Below are positions 33,991 through 42,590 of a stretch of 64,000 bases of DNA, one piece after another (the first letter of the stretch is position 1; each line of letters opens with the position of its first letter). The position numbers and the translations under genes are program-made. The notes beneath the pieces were generated by a model. It was given only the letters and a program-made list of their open reading frames with translations. It had not been told where the DNA came from and made no database searches. This DNA is from Agrobacterium tumefaciens_K (GTDB taxonomy: Bacteria > Pseudomonadota > Alphaproteobacteria > Rhizobiales > Rhizobiaceae), in assembly GCF_031801495.1 (NCBI RefSeq), contig NZ_JAOEGC010000002.1, positions 1,860,001 through 1,924,000 of the forward strand. The letters run 5' to 3'.

Positions 33991-35295
33991 ATGACCGACG
34001 CGATATCACCGGTATCGCCGACCGCTGACAATTCGAACGCTGTAAAGACAAATTCTCCTGCACGAGTTCTCACTGCCAGCCTGGTCGGCACGACCATCGA
34101 GTTCTTCGATTTCTACGTTTACGCCACTGCTGCAGTGCTTGTGTTTCCGGTGTTGTTCTTCCCGAACAACGACCCGATGACCGCCTTGCTCGCATCCTTC
34201 GCCACGTTCTCCATCGCCTTCTTCGCCCGTCCGCTCGGCGCGGTCGTTTTCGGCCACTATGGCGACCGCGTGGGACGCAAGGCAACGCTGGTGGCGGCCT
34301 TGCTGACCATGGGCGTCTCGACGGTCGTGATCGGCCTTCTGCCGTCCTACGAAACAGCTGGCGTCCTTGCTCCGCTGCTGCTGGCGCTTTGCCGTTTTGG
34401 TCAGGGCTTCGGCCTTGGTGGCGAATGGGGCGGCGCAGTGCTACTGGCCACGGAAAACGCACCACCCGGCAAGCGCAGCTGGTACGGCATGTTCCCGCAA
34501 CTCGGCGCTCCGGTTGGTCTTTTCCTGTCCTCCGGCGTATTCTGGATTCTGCTTCACTTCATGTCGCAGGAATCGCTGCTGAGCTGGGGCTGGCGCATTC
34601 CTTTCGTCGCCTCGATCATTCTGATCGCAGTTGGCATGTGGGTTCGTCTTTCGATCACCGAAACGCCCGACTTCCAGAAGGCCATCGACAAGGAAGAACG
34701 CGTTGCCGTTCCTGTTGCCGAACTGTTCCGCAACCACAAGCGCAGCCTCGTGCTCGGCACCTTCGTGGCTCTGGCAACCTTCGTGCTCTTCTATATCGGC
34801 ACGGCCTACCTGCTGTCGTACAACGTCAAGGTCCTGAAGATTCCGTTCCTCGACGCACTCGAAGTTCAGATCCTCGGCTCGATCGTGTTCGGTATCTTCA
34901 TTCCGATCGCTGGCAAGCTCGCAGAGCGCTTCGGCCGTCGCGAAGTCCTGATCCTGACGACGGTGCTGATCGGCCTGTTCTCCTTCCTGCTGCCTGGCCT
35001 GATGACCGGCAACGAAGGCTCGATCTTCGTATTCGCCGCTCTGGCGATGATGCTCATGGGTATGACCTACGGTCTGATCGGCACGGCGCTGGCTGCTCCC
35101 TTCCCAACCCGCGTCCGCTACACCGGCTCGTCCATCACCTTCAACATGGCCGGCATCTTCGGTGCCTCGCTGGCACCGTACATCGCCACATGGCTGCAGG
35201 TGAACTACGGCATGGGTTATGTCGGTTATTACCTCTGCGTATCGGCGATCATCACGCTGGCCTGCATCCTGCTGTCGGGCAAGGACGAAGTCTGA
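33991..35295 (+). CDS. MHS-family MFS transporter
   Basis: A 434-residue, twelve-helix major facilitator of the metabolite:H+ symporter (ProP/KgtP/ShiA) family. Signatures are VGTTIEFFDFYVYATAAVLVF in helix 1, the loop 2-3 motif GHYGDRVGRKATLV, and GFGLGGEWGGAVLLATENAPP in helix 5. The substrate is probably a small organic acid or osmolyte. The ATG at 33991 drops a 17-residue extension that lacks family likeness; the ribosome site is weak. It is the only plus-strand gene inside the division cluster, between ddlB and murB, and shares a bidirectional terminator with murB. Confidence 0.93.
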   Translation: MTDAISPVSPTADNSNAVKTNSPARVLTASLVGTTIEFFDFYVYATAAVLVFPVLFFPNNDPMTALLASFATFSIAFFARPLGAVVFGHYGDRVGRKATLVAALLTMGVSTVVIGLLPSYETAGVLAPLLLALCRFGQGFGLGGEWGGAVLLATENAPPGKRSWYGMFPQLGAPVGLFLSSGVFWILLHFMSQESLLSWGWRIPFVASIILIAVGMWVRLSITETPDFQKAIDKEERVAVPVAELFRNHKRSLVLGTFVALATFVLFYIGTAYLLSYNVKVLKIPFLDALEVQILGSIVFGIFIPIAGKLAERFGRREVLILTTVLIGLFSFLLPGLMTGNEGSIFVFAALAMMLMGMTYGLIGTALAAPFPTRVRYTGSSITFNMAGIFGASLAPYIATWLQVNYGMGYVGYYLCVSAIITLACILLSGKDEV

Positions 35296-35323
35296 GCCTG
35301 ACGATTGAATCGCAACAACAAAG

Positions 35324-35356
35324 AAGCCCGCGAAACCTCTGGTTTCGCGGGCTTTT
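35324..35356. terminator. Bidirectional terminator between the MFS gene and murB
   Basis: AAGCCCGCGAAACC, a 3-base loop and GGTTTCGCGGGCTT form a perfect 14-bp stem. T-runs are on the plus side (35353-35356), with CTTCTTTG on the minus side. It lies between the convergent stops at 35295 and 35377. Confidence 0.92.
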
Positions 35357-35376
35357 AATGCCAGCCTGTAAGGCTA

Positions 35377-36342
35377 TCAGACGCCCAGGAACGGCTCGAC
35401 TTCGCGGCCTGGCATGAAGAGGCCGAGGCGCTTGATTTCCCATTCGAGACGAATGCCGGAATTCTCGAACACGCGCTTGCGCACCGCTTCGCCCAGATAC
35501 TCCAGATCATAGCCGGTCGCGTGGCCGGTATTAATCATGAAGTTGCAGTGCAGTGACGACATCTGCGCGCCGCCGATCACCATCCCACGGCCGCCAGCTT
35601 CATCGATCAGTTCCCAGGCAGAATGACCTTCAGGATTCTTGAAGGTGGAGCCGCCGGTCTGTTCACGGATCGGCTGAACTGTCTCGCGATGATGGCGAAC
35701 CGCATCCATATCGGCACGGATTTTCGCGCGGTCTTCCGGATAACCTTCAAACAGCGCACCGGTGAAGATCAGTCCGGCATCGGCGCTGGAATGACGATAG
35801 CTGTAGCCCATATCGGCATTCGACAGAACATGCTCGTTACCCTGACGATCGACGGCGTAAACCTCGACGACGCGTTCGCGCGTCTCGCCGCCATTCGCAC
35901 CGGCGTTCATGCGCAGCGCACCGCCGATAGAGCCGGGAATACCGTAATAGAAGTGGAAACCACCGATGCCATTGTCCATGGCCATCGCGGCAATATGCTT
36001 GTCCGGGCAGATCGCACCGGCCTTGATGCGGTTTTCACCGGCAAGCTCGACCTGACCGAAGCCCTTTGCGGACAGGCGAACGACCACACCAGGAATACCG
36101 CCATCGCGAACGAGAAGATTGGAGCCGACGCCGACAACCGTCAACGGAACGTCTTCCGGCAGAATTTTCAGAAAAGCGACCAGATCTTCCGTATCGTGCG
36201 GCTGGAACATCACTTCCGCAAGACCGCCTGCCCTGAACCACGTCACGCGGTCCATGGGCGCATCCGCCGTCAGACGTCCCCTTAATTCCTTAACCCCGTC
36301 GCCGAGCCTCCCCAGCAATTTAACCCCATCGACCTGTCTCAT
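35377..36342 (-). CDS. murB: UDP-N-acetylenolpyruvoylglucosamine reductase
   Basis: FAD/NADPH enzyme making UDP-MurNAc. The 321-residue protein has the FAD-binding domain with TWFRAGGLAEVMFQPHD, VGVGSNLLVRDGGIPGVVVRL and FYYGIPGSIGGALRMNAGANGGE, the catalytic Ser region GGSTFKNPEGHSAWELID, and the C-terminal HCNFMINTGHATGYDL. It is the type II form lacking the extra Tyr loop. The ATG overlaps the murC stop (ATGA) and has AGGAAAG upstream. Last gene of the long mraZ-to-murB run before the MFS interruption. Confidence 0.97.
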   Translation of the reverse strand: MRQVDGVKLLGRLGDGVKELRGRLTADAPMDRVTWFRAGGLAEVMFQPHDTEDLVAFLKILPEDVPLTVVGVGSNLLVRDGGIPGVVVRLSAKGFGQVELAGENRIKAGAICPDKHIAAMAMDNGIGGFHFYYGIPGSIGGALRMNAGANGGETRERVVEVYAVDRQGNEHVLSNADMGYSYRHSSADAGLIFTGALFEGYPEDRAKIRADMDAVRHHRETVQPIREQTGGSTFKNPEGHSAWELIDEAGGRGMVIGGAQMSSLHCNFMINTGHATGYDLEYLGEAVRKRVFENSGIRLEWEIKRLGLFMPGREVEPFLGV

Positions 36343-37754
36343 GCAGACTTTCCTGATATGCTCTTCAATTCCGAAGGCAGCACCGCTGCCCATTGGGTAA
36401 TGTTCCCAGCCCCCAAGAGAACCACGAAATCACCCGGATTCGCAATGCCTGCGACGACGGAAGCAAGATCCTCACGGTTTTCGAGGAAGCGGGCATCACG
36501 ATGCCCCGCAGCCTTGATCGCCGAAACCAGAGTTTCCGAGTTCGCGCCTTCGATCGGATCTTCGCCTGCGGCATAGACCGGAGCAAGGAGAATCGTGTCG
36601 GCATCGTTAAAACAATGGGCGAAATCTTCAAAAAGGCTCGAAAGGCGGCTGTAACGGTGCGGCTGATGCACCGCGATGATACGCCCCTTGCACGCCTCGC
36701 GGGCAGCCTTGAGCACGGCCTTGATCTCGACCGGATGATGACCGTAGTCGTCGAAAACCTGCACGCCGTTTGCTTCACCGGTCAGGGTGAAGCGACGCTT
36801 GACGCCGCCGAAAGAGGCGAGCCCCTTCTTGATGTCTTCCACCGAAATGCCGAGACGGTTGGCAACGGCAATCGCAGCCGTTGCATTCGAAACGTTATGA
36901 CGACCGGGCATCGGCAGCACCAGATCCGTGAAGGTGAAGACCTTGCCAGTGCGGCGACGGCGGATTTCCACATCGAAGATCGAGCGCGTGCCATCGATCC
37001 GCACATTGGAGAAACGCACGTCCGCCTGCGGGTTTTCCCCATAGGTGATGACCTTGCGATCCTCGATCTTGCCAACAAGCGCCTGCACTTCCGGATGGTC
37101 GAGGCACATCACGCCGAAGCCATAGAACGGCACGTTTTCCACGAACTGGCGGAAAGCGGCACGCACGGCGTCGAAGTTGCCGTAGTGATCGAGATGCTCC
37201 GGGTCGATATTGGTGATGACGGCGACATCGGCAGGCAGCTTCAGGAAGGTGCCGTCGGACTCGTCGGCCTCAACCACCATCCACTCGCCCTCACCCATGC
37301 GGGCATTGGTGCCGTAAGCATTGATGATGCCGCCATTGATGACGGTCGGATCGAGGTTTCCGGCTTCAAGCAGCGTTGCGACCATCGAGGTTGTCGTGGT
37401 CTTGCCGTGCGTGCCGCCAATGGCAATGGCATTGCGGAAGCGCATCAACTCGGCAAGCATTTCCGCACGGCGCACGATCGGAAGATGTTTTTCACGCGCT
37501 GCGATAAATTCGGGGTTATTCTTCTTGATCGCAGTGGAAACGACCACGACTTCCGCGTCACCAAGGTTTTCCGCCGTGTGACCGACAAAAACCTCGATCC
37601 CCTTGTCACGCAGACGCTGCACGTTGGCGCTGTCGGCCTGATCGGATCCCTGCACGCGATGGCCGAGATTGTGAAGCACCTCGGCAATGCCGCTCATGCC
37701 GATCCCGCCTATCCCGATGAAATGGACAAGACCTATGGCTTTCGGCATCTTCAT
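36339..37754 (-). CDS. murC: UDP-N-acetylmuramate--L-alanine ligase
   Basis: Adds L-Ala to UDP-MurNAc. The 471-residue Mur ligase has the N-terminal GIGGIGMSGIAEVLHNLG, P-loop GGTHGKTTTTSMVATLL, the central DPEHLDHYGNFD segment and a C-terminal domain with DDYGHHPVEIKAVL and HQPHRYSRL. Its start overlaps the murG stop and its stop overlaps the murB start, giving a tightly coupled murG-murC-murB run. Confidence 0.98.
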   Translation of the reverse strand: MKMPKAIGLVHFIGIGGIGMSGIAEVLHNLGHRVQGSDQADSANVQRLRDKGIEVFVGHTAENLGDAEVVVVSTAIKKNNPEFIAAREKHLPIVRRAEMLAELMRFRNAIAIGGTHGKTTTTSMVATLLEAGNLDPTVINGGIINAYGTNARMGEGEWMVVEADESDGTFLKLPADVAVITNIDPEHLDHYGNFDAVRAAFRQFVENVPFYGFGVMCLDHPEVQALVGKIEDRKVITYGENPQADVRFSNVRIDGTRSIFDVEIRRRRTGKVFTFTDLVLPMPGRHNVSNATAAIAVANRLGISVEDIKKGLASFGGVKRRFTLTGEANGVQVFDDYGHHPVEIKAVLKAAREACKGRIIAVHQPHRYSRLSSLFEDFAHCFNDADTILLAPVYAAGEDPIEGANSETLVSAIKAAGHRDARFLENREDLASVVAGIANPGDFVVLLGAGNITQWAAVLPSELKSISGKSA

Positions 37755-38887
37755 GCCTGCACTCCTTCAATGTTCTTTTTGAATTCCTGTACGGACTGGC
37801 CGTTCGCAACGGCTTCCACCAGATCGGCTAGCGCATCCGCAGCATGCGGTTTACCCGTTGCTCTGGCTGCCGCGGCTGTCTCCGCCAGACGCTGTGGTTC
37901 GGCAAGCGCGGAGGACAGGAGGCTGGAGAGTTTCTGCGGCGACAGTTCCGCCTGCTTGATGACCTTGGCTCCGCCCGCAGCCGAAAGCGCCGCGGCATTG
38001 GCGGCCTGATCGTGATCCAGCGCATGCGGATAAGGGACGAGAATCGACGGGCGACCGATCACCGACAGTTCCGAAACGGTCGATGCACCTGAGCGGCTGA
38101 TGACCAGATCGGCATCGCCGATACGGGCTGCCATGTCGCCGAAGAACGGCGAGACGTCCGCCTTCACGCCAAGTTTCTGGTAGGACGCGATAACGCTGTC
38201 CTTGTCTTCAGGGCGGGCCTGCTGCGTCACCGTGATACGGGAGCGCTGCTCGTCGTTCATCAGGCAGATTGCCGCCGGAACGGCGCTGGAAAAGAACTGC
38301 GCGCCCTGGCTGCCGCCGAATACGACGAGCTGGAACGGCTCACCGGCCTGCGAAGGCGTGTAGGGTATTTCCGACGCATGCAGAACGGCCGGACGCACCG
38401 GGTTGCCCGTCGCAACGGTCTTTTCGGAATATTGTCCGCTGGCAGGAGGCAGGAAGCCGCCTGCGATGGCCTTCACGCGTCCCGCCAGCGCCTTGTTGGC
38501 GCGGCCCATGACGGCATTCTGTTCGTGAATGATCGAAGGAACGCCAAGGCCGGTCGATGCAAGAAGCGGCGGCACGGTGGGATAACCACCAAAACCGACG
38601 ACGGCGACCGGCTTGAGTTTCGCCACCAGCCTGCGGGCGGAACGAAGCCCGACCCAGAGCTTCCAAAGCGAACGCGCCAGCGAAACCGGGTTCTTCGAAC
38701 CGAGGGTTGCGGACGGCACGACATGGATTTCATCAGCAGGAAACTTGCCTGCATAACGCTCGGCGCGACTGTCCGTCACCAGATGCACGTCGTAGCCTCG
38801 CGCCTTCAGCGTATGCGCCAAGGCCTCGGCTGGAAAAACGTGGCCGCCGGTTCCCCCGGCGGCAAGCAGAACGATACCCTTGCTCAT
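37751..38887 (-). CDS. murG: UDP-GlcNAc:undecaprenyl-PP-MurNAc-pentapeptide GlcNAc transferase
   Basis: GT28 enzyme that turns lipid I into lipid II at the inner face of the membrane. The 378-residue protein has the N-terminal glycine loop VLLAAGGTGGHVFPAEALAH, the HEQNAVMGRANK motif, the second glycine loop VVFGGSQGAQFFS and the C-terminal nucleotide-binding ISRSGASTVSELSVIGRPSIL. GGAG lies nine bases before the ATG. Six bases separate it from ftsW upstream. Confidence 0.98.
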   Translation of the reverse strand: MSKGIVLLAAGGTGGHVFPAEALAHTLKARGYDVHLVTDSRAERYAGKFPADEIHVVPSATLGSKNPVSLARSLWKLWVGLRSARRLVAKLKPVAVVGFGGYPTVPPLLASTGLGVPSIIHEQNAVMGRANKALAGRVKAIAGGFLPPASGQYSEKTVATGNPVRPAVLHASEIPYTPSQAGEPFQLVVFGGSQGAQFFSSAVPAAICLMNDEQRSRITVTQQARPEDKDSVIASYQKLGVKADVSPFFGDMAARIGDADLVISRSGASTVSELSVIGRPSILVPYPHALDHDQAANAAALSAAGGAKVIKQAELSPQKLSSLLSSALAEPQRLAETAAAARATGKPHAADALADLVEAVANGQSVQEFKKNIEGVQA

Positions 38888-38893
38888 ATAATA

Positions 38894-40048
38894 TTACTCC
38901 GCAGGAACGCCCGAACCGACACGGAAGAAGCTGCGCTCCTGCGCTCTCTTTTCCGGTCTGTGGCGCGTCAGAGCCAAAAGGAAGCCCGCCGTCACGCAGA
39001 TCGCCATCATCGACGAACCGCCGTAGGAGATGAGCGGCAGGGTCATGCCCTTGGCTGGCATCAATTCGAGATTGACGCCGATGTTGATCATGGACTGCAT
39101 GCCGATCTGCAGAACGAGGCCCGCCACGGCGAAACGGCAGAAATCGTCCTTCTCCTTGAAGGCGTGGCTCAAGCCCCGCAGCACGATAAAGGCAAAGATC
39201 GCAACGAGGAGCATGCAGAATACGATACCGAATTCCTCCGCCGCAACGGAGAAGATAAAGTCGGTATGGCTGTCAGGAATGATGCGCTTGACGATGCCTT
39301 CGCCCGGCCCTCGACCGAACCAGTCGCCGCGGATGATCGCTTCACGCGCCGTATCCACCTGGAACGTATCGCCCTCGCCCGTCCAGAAACGGTCGATACG
39401 TCCGGCAACGTGCGGCAGCATCAGATAGGCAACCACGATGCCGCCGACACCGACACCGCCCAGCATGATGATCCAGAACCATGGAACGCCAGCCATGAAG
39501 AACATGCCGCCCCAGACAACCGATGTCAGAATGGTCTGGCCGAAGTCCGGCTGGGCGATCAGAAGTGCCGCAACGACACTGAAGGTGATGATGGCGAACA
39601 GGTTGCCCGGAATTTCCGGGTGACGCGCCCGCTCGGCAAACAGCCACGCGCAGACGATCACGAAGGCGGGTTTCATGAACTCGGACGGCTGGATGGAGAA
39701 CGTGCCAATGGAAATCCAGCGCCGCGCGCCCTTGACCTCGATTCCGAAGAAAAGCGCGAAAATCATCATCAGAAGCGATGCGATCAGCAGAATGATCGCC
39801 ACGCGCCGCACCTGACGCGGCGAGAGGAACGACAGGCCCACCATGATCGTCAGCGATGGCACCATGAACATCGCCTGACGCTCAACGAAGAAGAAGCTGC
39901 CCAGACCGATCCGCTCGGCAACCGCCGGAGACGCTGCGAAGGACAACATCAGGCCGATGCCCATCAGTGCGATGAACGCTGCCAGAAAGAAACGATCGAT
40001 GGTCCAGAACCACTCAGCGACTGGACCGCGGTCAACACGGCTTACCAT
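38894..40048 (-). CDS. ftsW: Septal peptidoglycan glycosyltransferase FtsW
   Basis: SEDS-family polymerase acting with FtsI in septal wall synthesis. The 384-residue protein has about ten membrane helices. It also has the conserved ARRWISIGTFSIQPSEFMKPAFV segment and the catalytic-cavity region VDTAREAIIRGDWFGRGPGEG, with the C-terminal LPLISYGGSSMMAI signature. ATG 40048 follows GGGAG by eight bases; a nine-residue extension would overlap murD and is rejected. Confidence 0.97.
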   Translation of the reverse strand: MVSRVDRGPVAEWFWTIDRFFLAAFIALMGIGLMLSFAASPAVAERIGLGSFFFVERQAMFMVPSLTIMVGLSFLSPRQVRRVAIILLIASLLMMIFALFFGIEVKGARRWISIGTFSIQPSEFMKPAFVIVCAWLFAERARHPEIPGNLFAIITFSVVAALLIAQPDFGQTILTSVVWGGMFFMAGVPWFWIIMLGGVGVGGIVVAYLMLPHVAGRIDRFWTGEGDTFQVDTAREAIIRGDWFGRGPGEGIVKRIIPDSHTDFIFSVAAEEFGIVFCMLLVAIFAFIVLRGLSHAFKEKDDFCRFAVAGLVLQIGMQSMINIGVNLELMPAKGMTLPLISYGGSSMMAICVTAGFLLALTRHRPEKRAQERSFFRVGSGVPAE

Positions 40049-40052
40049 GACG

Positions 40053-41462
40053 TCAGCTCCCCTTTCCCGAATCAACCAGCATCGTCACGCCCGCAAGCGC
40101 TGCAACGTGCGACACGAACGAATCGCCCCGCACTTCAAAGTTCTTGTACTGGTCGAAGCTTGCGCAAGCCGGTGATAACATCACCACGTTTCCGGCGCTG
40201 GCATCCTTTTCAGCGTCGGATGCGGCATGCTCAACGGCTTTGTCCAGCGTGCCGGAGATTTCGTAAGGCACGGCCTCACCCAGCGTCGCGGCAAATTCCG
40301 CCGCAGCTTCGCCGATAAGATAGGCTTTGGCGATGTGGGAAAACAGGGGTGAAAGACTGCTGATGCCGCCCGCCTTGGCCAGACCGCCAGCAATCCAGTA
40401 AATACGCTCATAGCTCGACAAGGCAGGTGCCGCCGCATCCGCATTGGTCGCTTTGCTGTCGTTGACGAAGGTGACATTGCCGCGCTGGCCAACCGGCTGC
40501 ATGCGGTGCTTGAGGCCGGGGAAGGACTTCAGCCCGGCACGGACCTCGTCCTCCGAAACGCCGACAGCGAGGCAGGCGGCAATCGCCGCCGCCGCGTTCT
40601 GCGCGTTGTGAGCGCCTCGCAGCGTCTGGATACCATCGAGGTCGACGAGCAGCGACGAGGTGCCGCCATGCGCCTTCAGGATACGGCTGCCCTCGGCGTA
40701 AAGCCCTTCGGAAACGACATTGCGCTTCGAAATGCGCTCAATCTTGACCCCGGCGCGCTCGATGCGATCGGCAATCAACGTCGAGTAGCTGTCGTCCACG
40801 CCGACAACCGCCGTGCGGCTACCCGCCACAAGCCGTTCCTTGACGTCGGCATAGTGCTGCATCGTGCCGTGGCGGTCGAGGTGATCGGGTGTGAGATTAA
40901 GCAGAATGCCAGCCGTCGGATTGATCGTCGGCGCCAGATCGATCTGGTAAGACGAGCACTCCACAACATAATAACGTTCTGCTTTTGGCGGATCGAGGCT
41001 CAGCACCGCCGTACCGATATTGCCGCCGAGCTGCGTGTCACGGCCGGACGATTTCAGGATATGGGCAATAAGCGCCGTCGTTGTCGATTTGCCGTTCGTG
41101 CCGGTGATGGCTATGAAGGGGCAGTCCGGCGTATGGGCGCGACGCTCGCGGACGAAAAGCTCGACATCGCCGATGACTTCGACATCGGCAGCACGCGCCA
41201 GATCGACGGACCAGTGCGGCTTGGGATGCGTCAACGGCACGCCAGGTGCAAGCACGAAAGCGGAAAGTACGGACCAGTCTATCGTTCGAAGGTCGGCGGT
41301 GGCGATGCCTTCGGCTTCAGCCCTGGCGACACTGTCGGGATTGTCATCGTAAGCGACGACATCCGCCCCACCTGCCACCAGCGCTCTCGCGGTAACGAGC
41401 CCGGAACCTCCGAGCCCGAAAAGAGCGACCTTTTTACCTTTGAACGATGTGACGGGGATCAT
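40053..41462 (-). CDS. murD: UDP-N-acetylmuramoylalanine--D-glutamate ligase
   Basis: Adds D-Glu to UDP-MurNAc-L-Ala. The 469-residue Mur ligase has N-terminal VALFGLGGSGLVTARALVAGGADV, P-loop AITGTNGKSTTTALIAHIL, NLTPDHLDRHGTM and a C-terminal FVNDSKATNADAAAPAL segment. It starts four bases after the mraY stop and ends four bases before ftsW, in line with a single transcript. Confidence 0.98.
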   Translation of the reverse strand: MIPVTSFKGKKVALFGLGGSGLVTARALVAGGADVVAYDDNPDSVARAEAEGIATADLRTIDWSVLSAFVLAPGVPLTHPKPHWSVDLARAADVEVIGDVELFVRERRAHTPDCPFIAITGTNGKSTTTALIAHILKSSGRDTQLGGNIGTAVLSLDPPKAERYYVVECSSYQIDLAPTINPTAGILLNLTPDHLDRHGTMQHYADVKERLVAGSRTAVVGVDDSYSTLIADRIERAGVKIERISKRNVVSEGLYAEGSRILKAHGGTSSLLVDLDGIQTLRGAHNAQNAAAAIAACLAVGVSEDEVRAGLKSFPGLKHRMQPVGQRGNVTFVNDSKATNADAAAPALSSYERIYWIAGGLAKAGGISSLSPLFSHIAKAYLIGEAAAEFAATLGEAVPYEISGTLDKAVEHAASDAEKDASAGNVVMLSPACASFDQYKNFEVRGDSFVSHVAALAGVTMLVDSGKGS

Positions 41463-41466
41463 CGCC

Positions 41467-42567
41467 TCACCTCAGCTTCAGAGTGGCGAGGCCGAGCAGC
41501 GCCAGGCCAACCGAAATGATCCAGAAACGGATGACCACCTGGCTTTCCGTCCAGCCCTTCTTTTCGAAATGGTGGTGGATCGGCGCCATCAGAAACACGC
41601 GCCTGCCGGTACGCTTGAACCAGAACACCTGAATGATGACCGACAGCGTTTCCATGACGAACAGGCCGCCAACGATGACCATGACGATTTCGTGCTTCAC
41701 GGCAACGGCGATGGAACCGATCAGGCCACCGAGCGCCAGCGAACCGGTATCGCCCATGAAGATGGCGGCAGGCGGCGCGTTGAACCACAGGAAACCGAGG
41801 CCAGCGCCGATCACGGCACCAACGATGACAGCAAGCTCCCCCGTTCCCGGTACGAAATTGATCTGGAGATAATTGGCGAAGATGGCATTTCCGACGAGAT
41901 AGGCAATCACGCCGAAGGTCGCGGCGGCAATCATCACCGGCACGATGGCCAGACCGTCAAGACCGTCGGTGAGGTTGACGGCATTGCCGGCGCCGACGAT
42001 CACGAAAGCGCCAAACAGGACGAAGAAGTAACCGAGGTTGATGACGAATTCCTTGAAGAAGGGAAACGCAACAGAACTGCCGAGCGTGCCGCCATGCGGC
42101 GCGGATGCCAGCGCCATCTTCATCATGAAGAAGACAGCGATTGCCGCGATCACGAACTCGATGCCAAGACGGGCCTTGCCGGAAAAGCCCTTGTCGCTCT
42201 GCTTAGTCACCTTGAGATAGTCGTCGTAGAAGCCGATGGCGCCAAAACCGAGCGTTACCATCAGGACGGCAACCACGTAGACGTTGGAAAGGTCGCCCCA
42301 CAGAAGCGAACCACCGAGAATACCGGCAAGGATCATCAGGCCGCCCATCGTCGGTGTACCCGCCTTCTTGAAGTGCGTCTGCGGCCCATCGGCACGGATC
42401 GGTTGGCCCTTACCCTGACGGATGCGAAGCGAATTGATGATCGCCGGACCAAACAGGAACACGATCAGCGCGGACGTGAACAGCGCGGCCCCTGCCCGGA
42501 AGGTGATGTACCGGAACAGGTTGAAGATTTGAATTTTGTCCGACAGTTCTACGAGCCAGATCAGCAT
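41467..42567 (-). CDS. mraY: Phospho-N-acetylmuramoyl-pentapeptide transferase
   Basis: Integral enzyme making lipid I from undecaprenyl phosphate and UDP-MurNAc-pentapeptide. The 366-residue, ten-helix protein has the family motifs GQPIRADGPQTHFKKAGTPTMGG, FYDDYLKVTKQSDKG (the Asp pair), NAVNLTDGLDGLAIVP and APIHHHFEKKGWTESQVVIRFW (the HHH loop). AAAGGG precedes the ATG. It follows murF by 23 bases. Confidence 0.98.
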   Translation of the reverse strand: MLIWLVELSDKIQIFNLFRYITFRAGAALFTSALIVFLFGPAIINSLRIRQGKGQPIRADGPQTHFKKAGTPTMGGLMILAGILGGSLLWGDLSNVYVVAVLMVTLGFGAIGFYDDYLKVTKQSDKGFSGKARLGIEFVIAAIAVFFMMKMALASAPHGGTLGSSVAFPFFKEFVINLGYFFVLFGAFVIVGAGNAVNLTDGLDGLAIVPVMIAAATFGVIAYLVGNAIFANYLQINFVPGTGELAVIVGAVIGAGLGFLWFNAPPAAIFMGDTGSLALGGLIGSIAVAVKHEIVMVIVGGLFVMETLSVIIQVFWFKRTGRRVFLMAPIHHHFEKKGWTESQVVIRFWIISVGLALLGLATLKLR

Positions 42568-42590
42568 AAGTGCCCTTTCGCAAGGCTAAT

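Noticed and set aside
36393..38009. 538-codon plus-strand frame opposite murC and murG
   Set aside because: Antisense shadow of two intact Mur genes.
38378..40318. 646-codon open frame on the plus strand opposite murG and ftsW
   Set aside because: It spans two well-supported minus-strand genes and has a low-complexity, Arg/His-rich composition typical of antisense frames.
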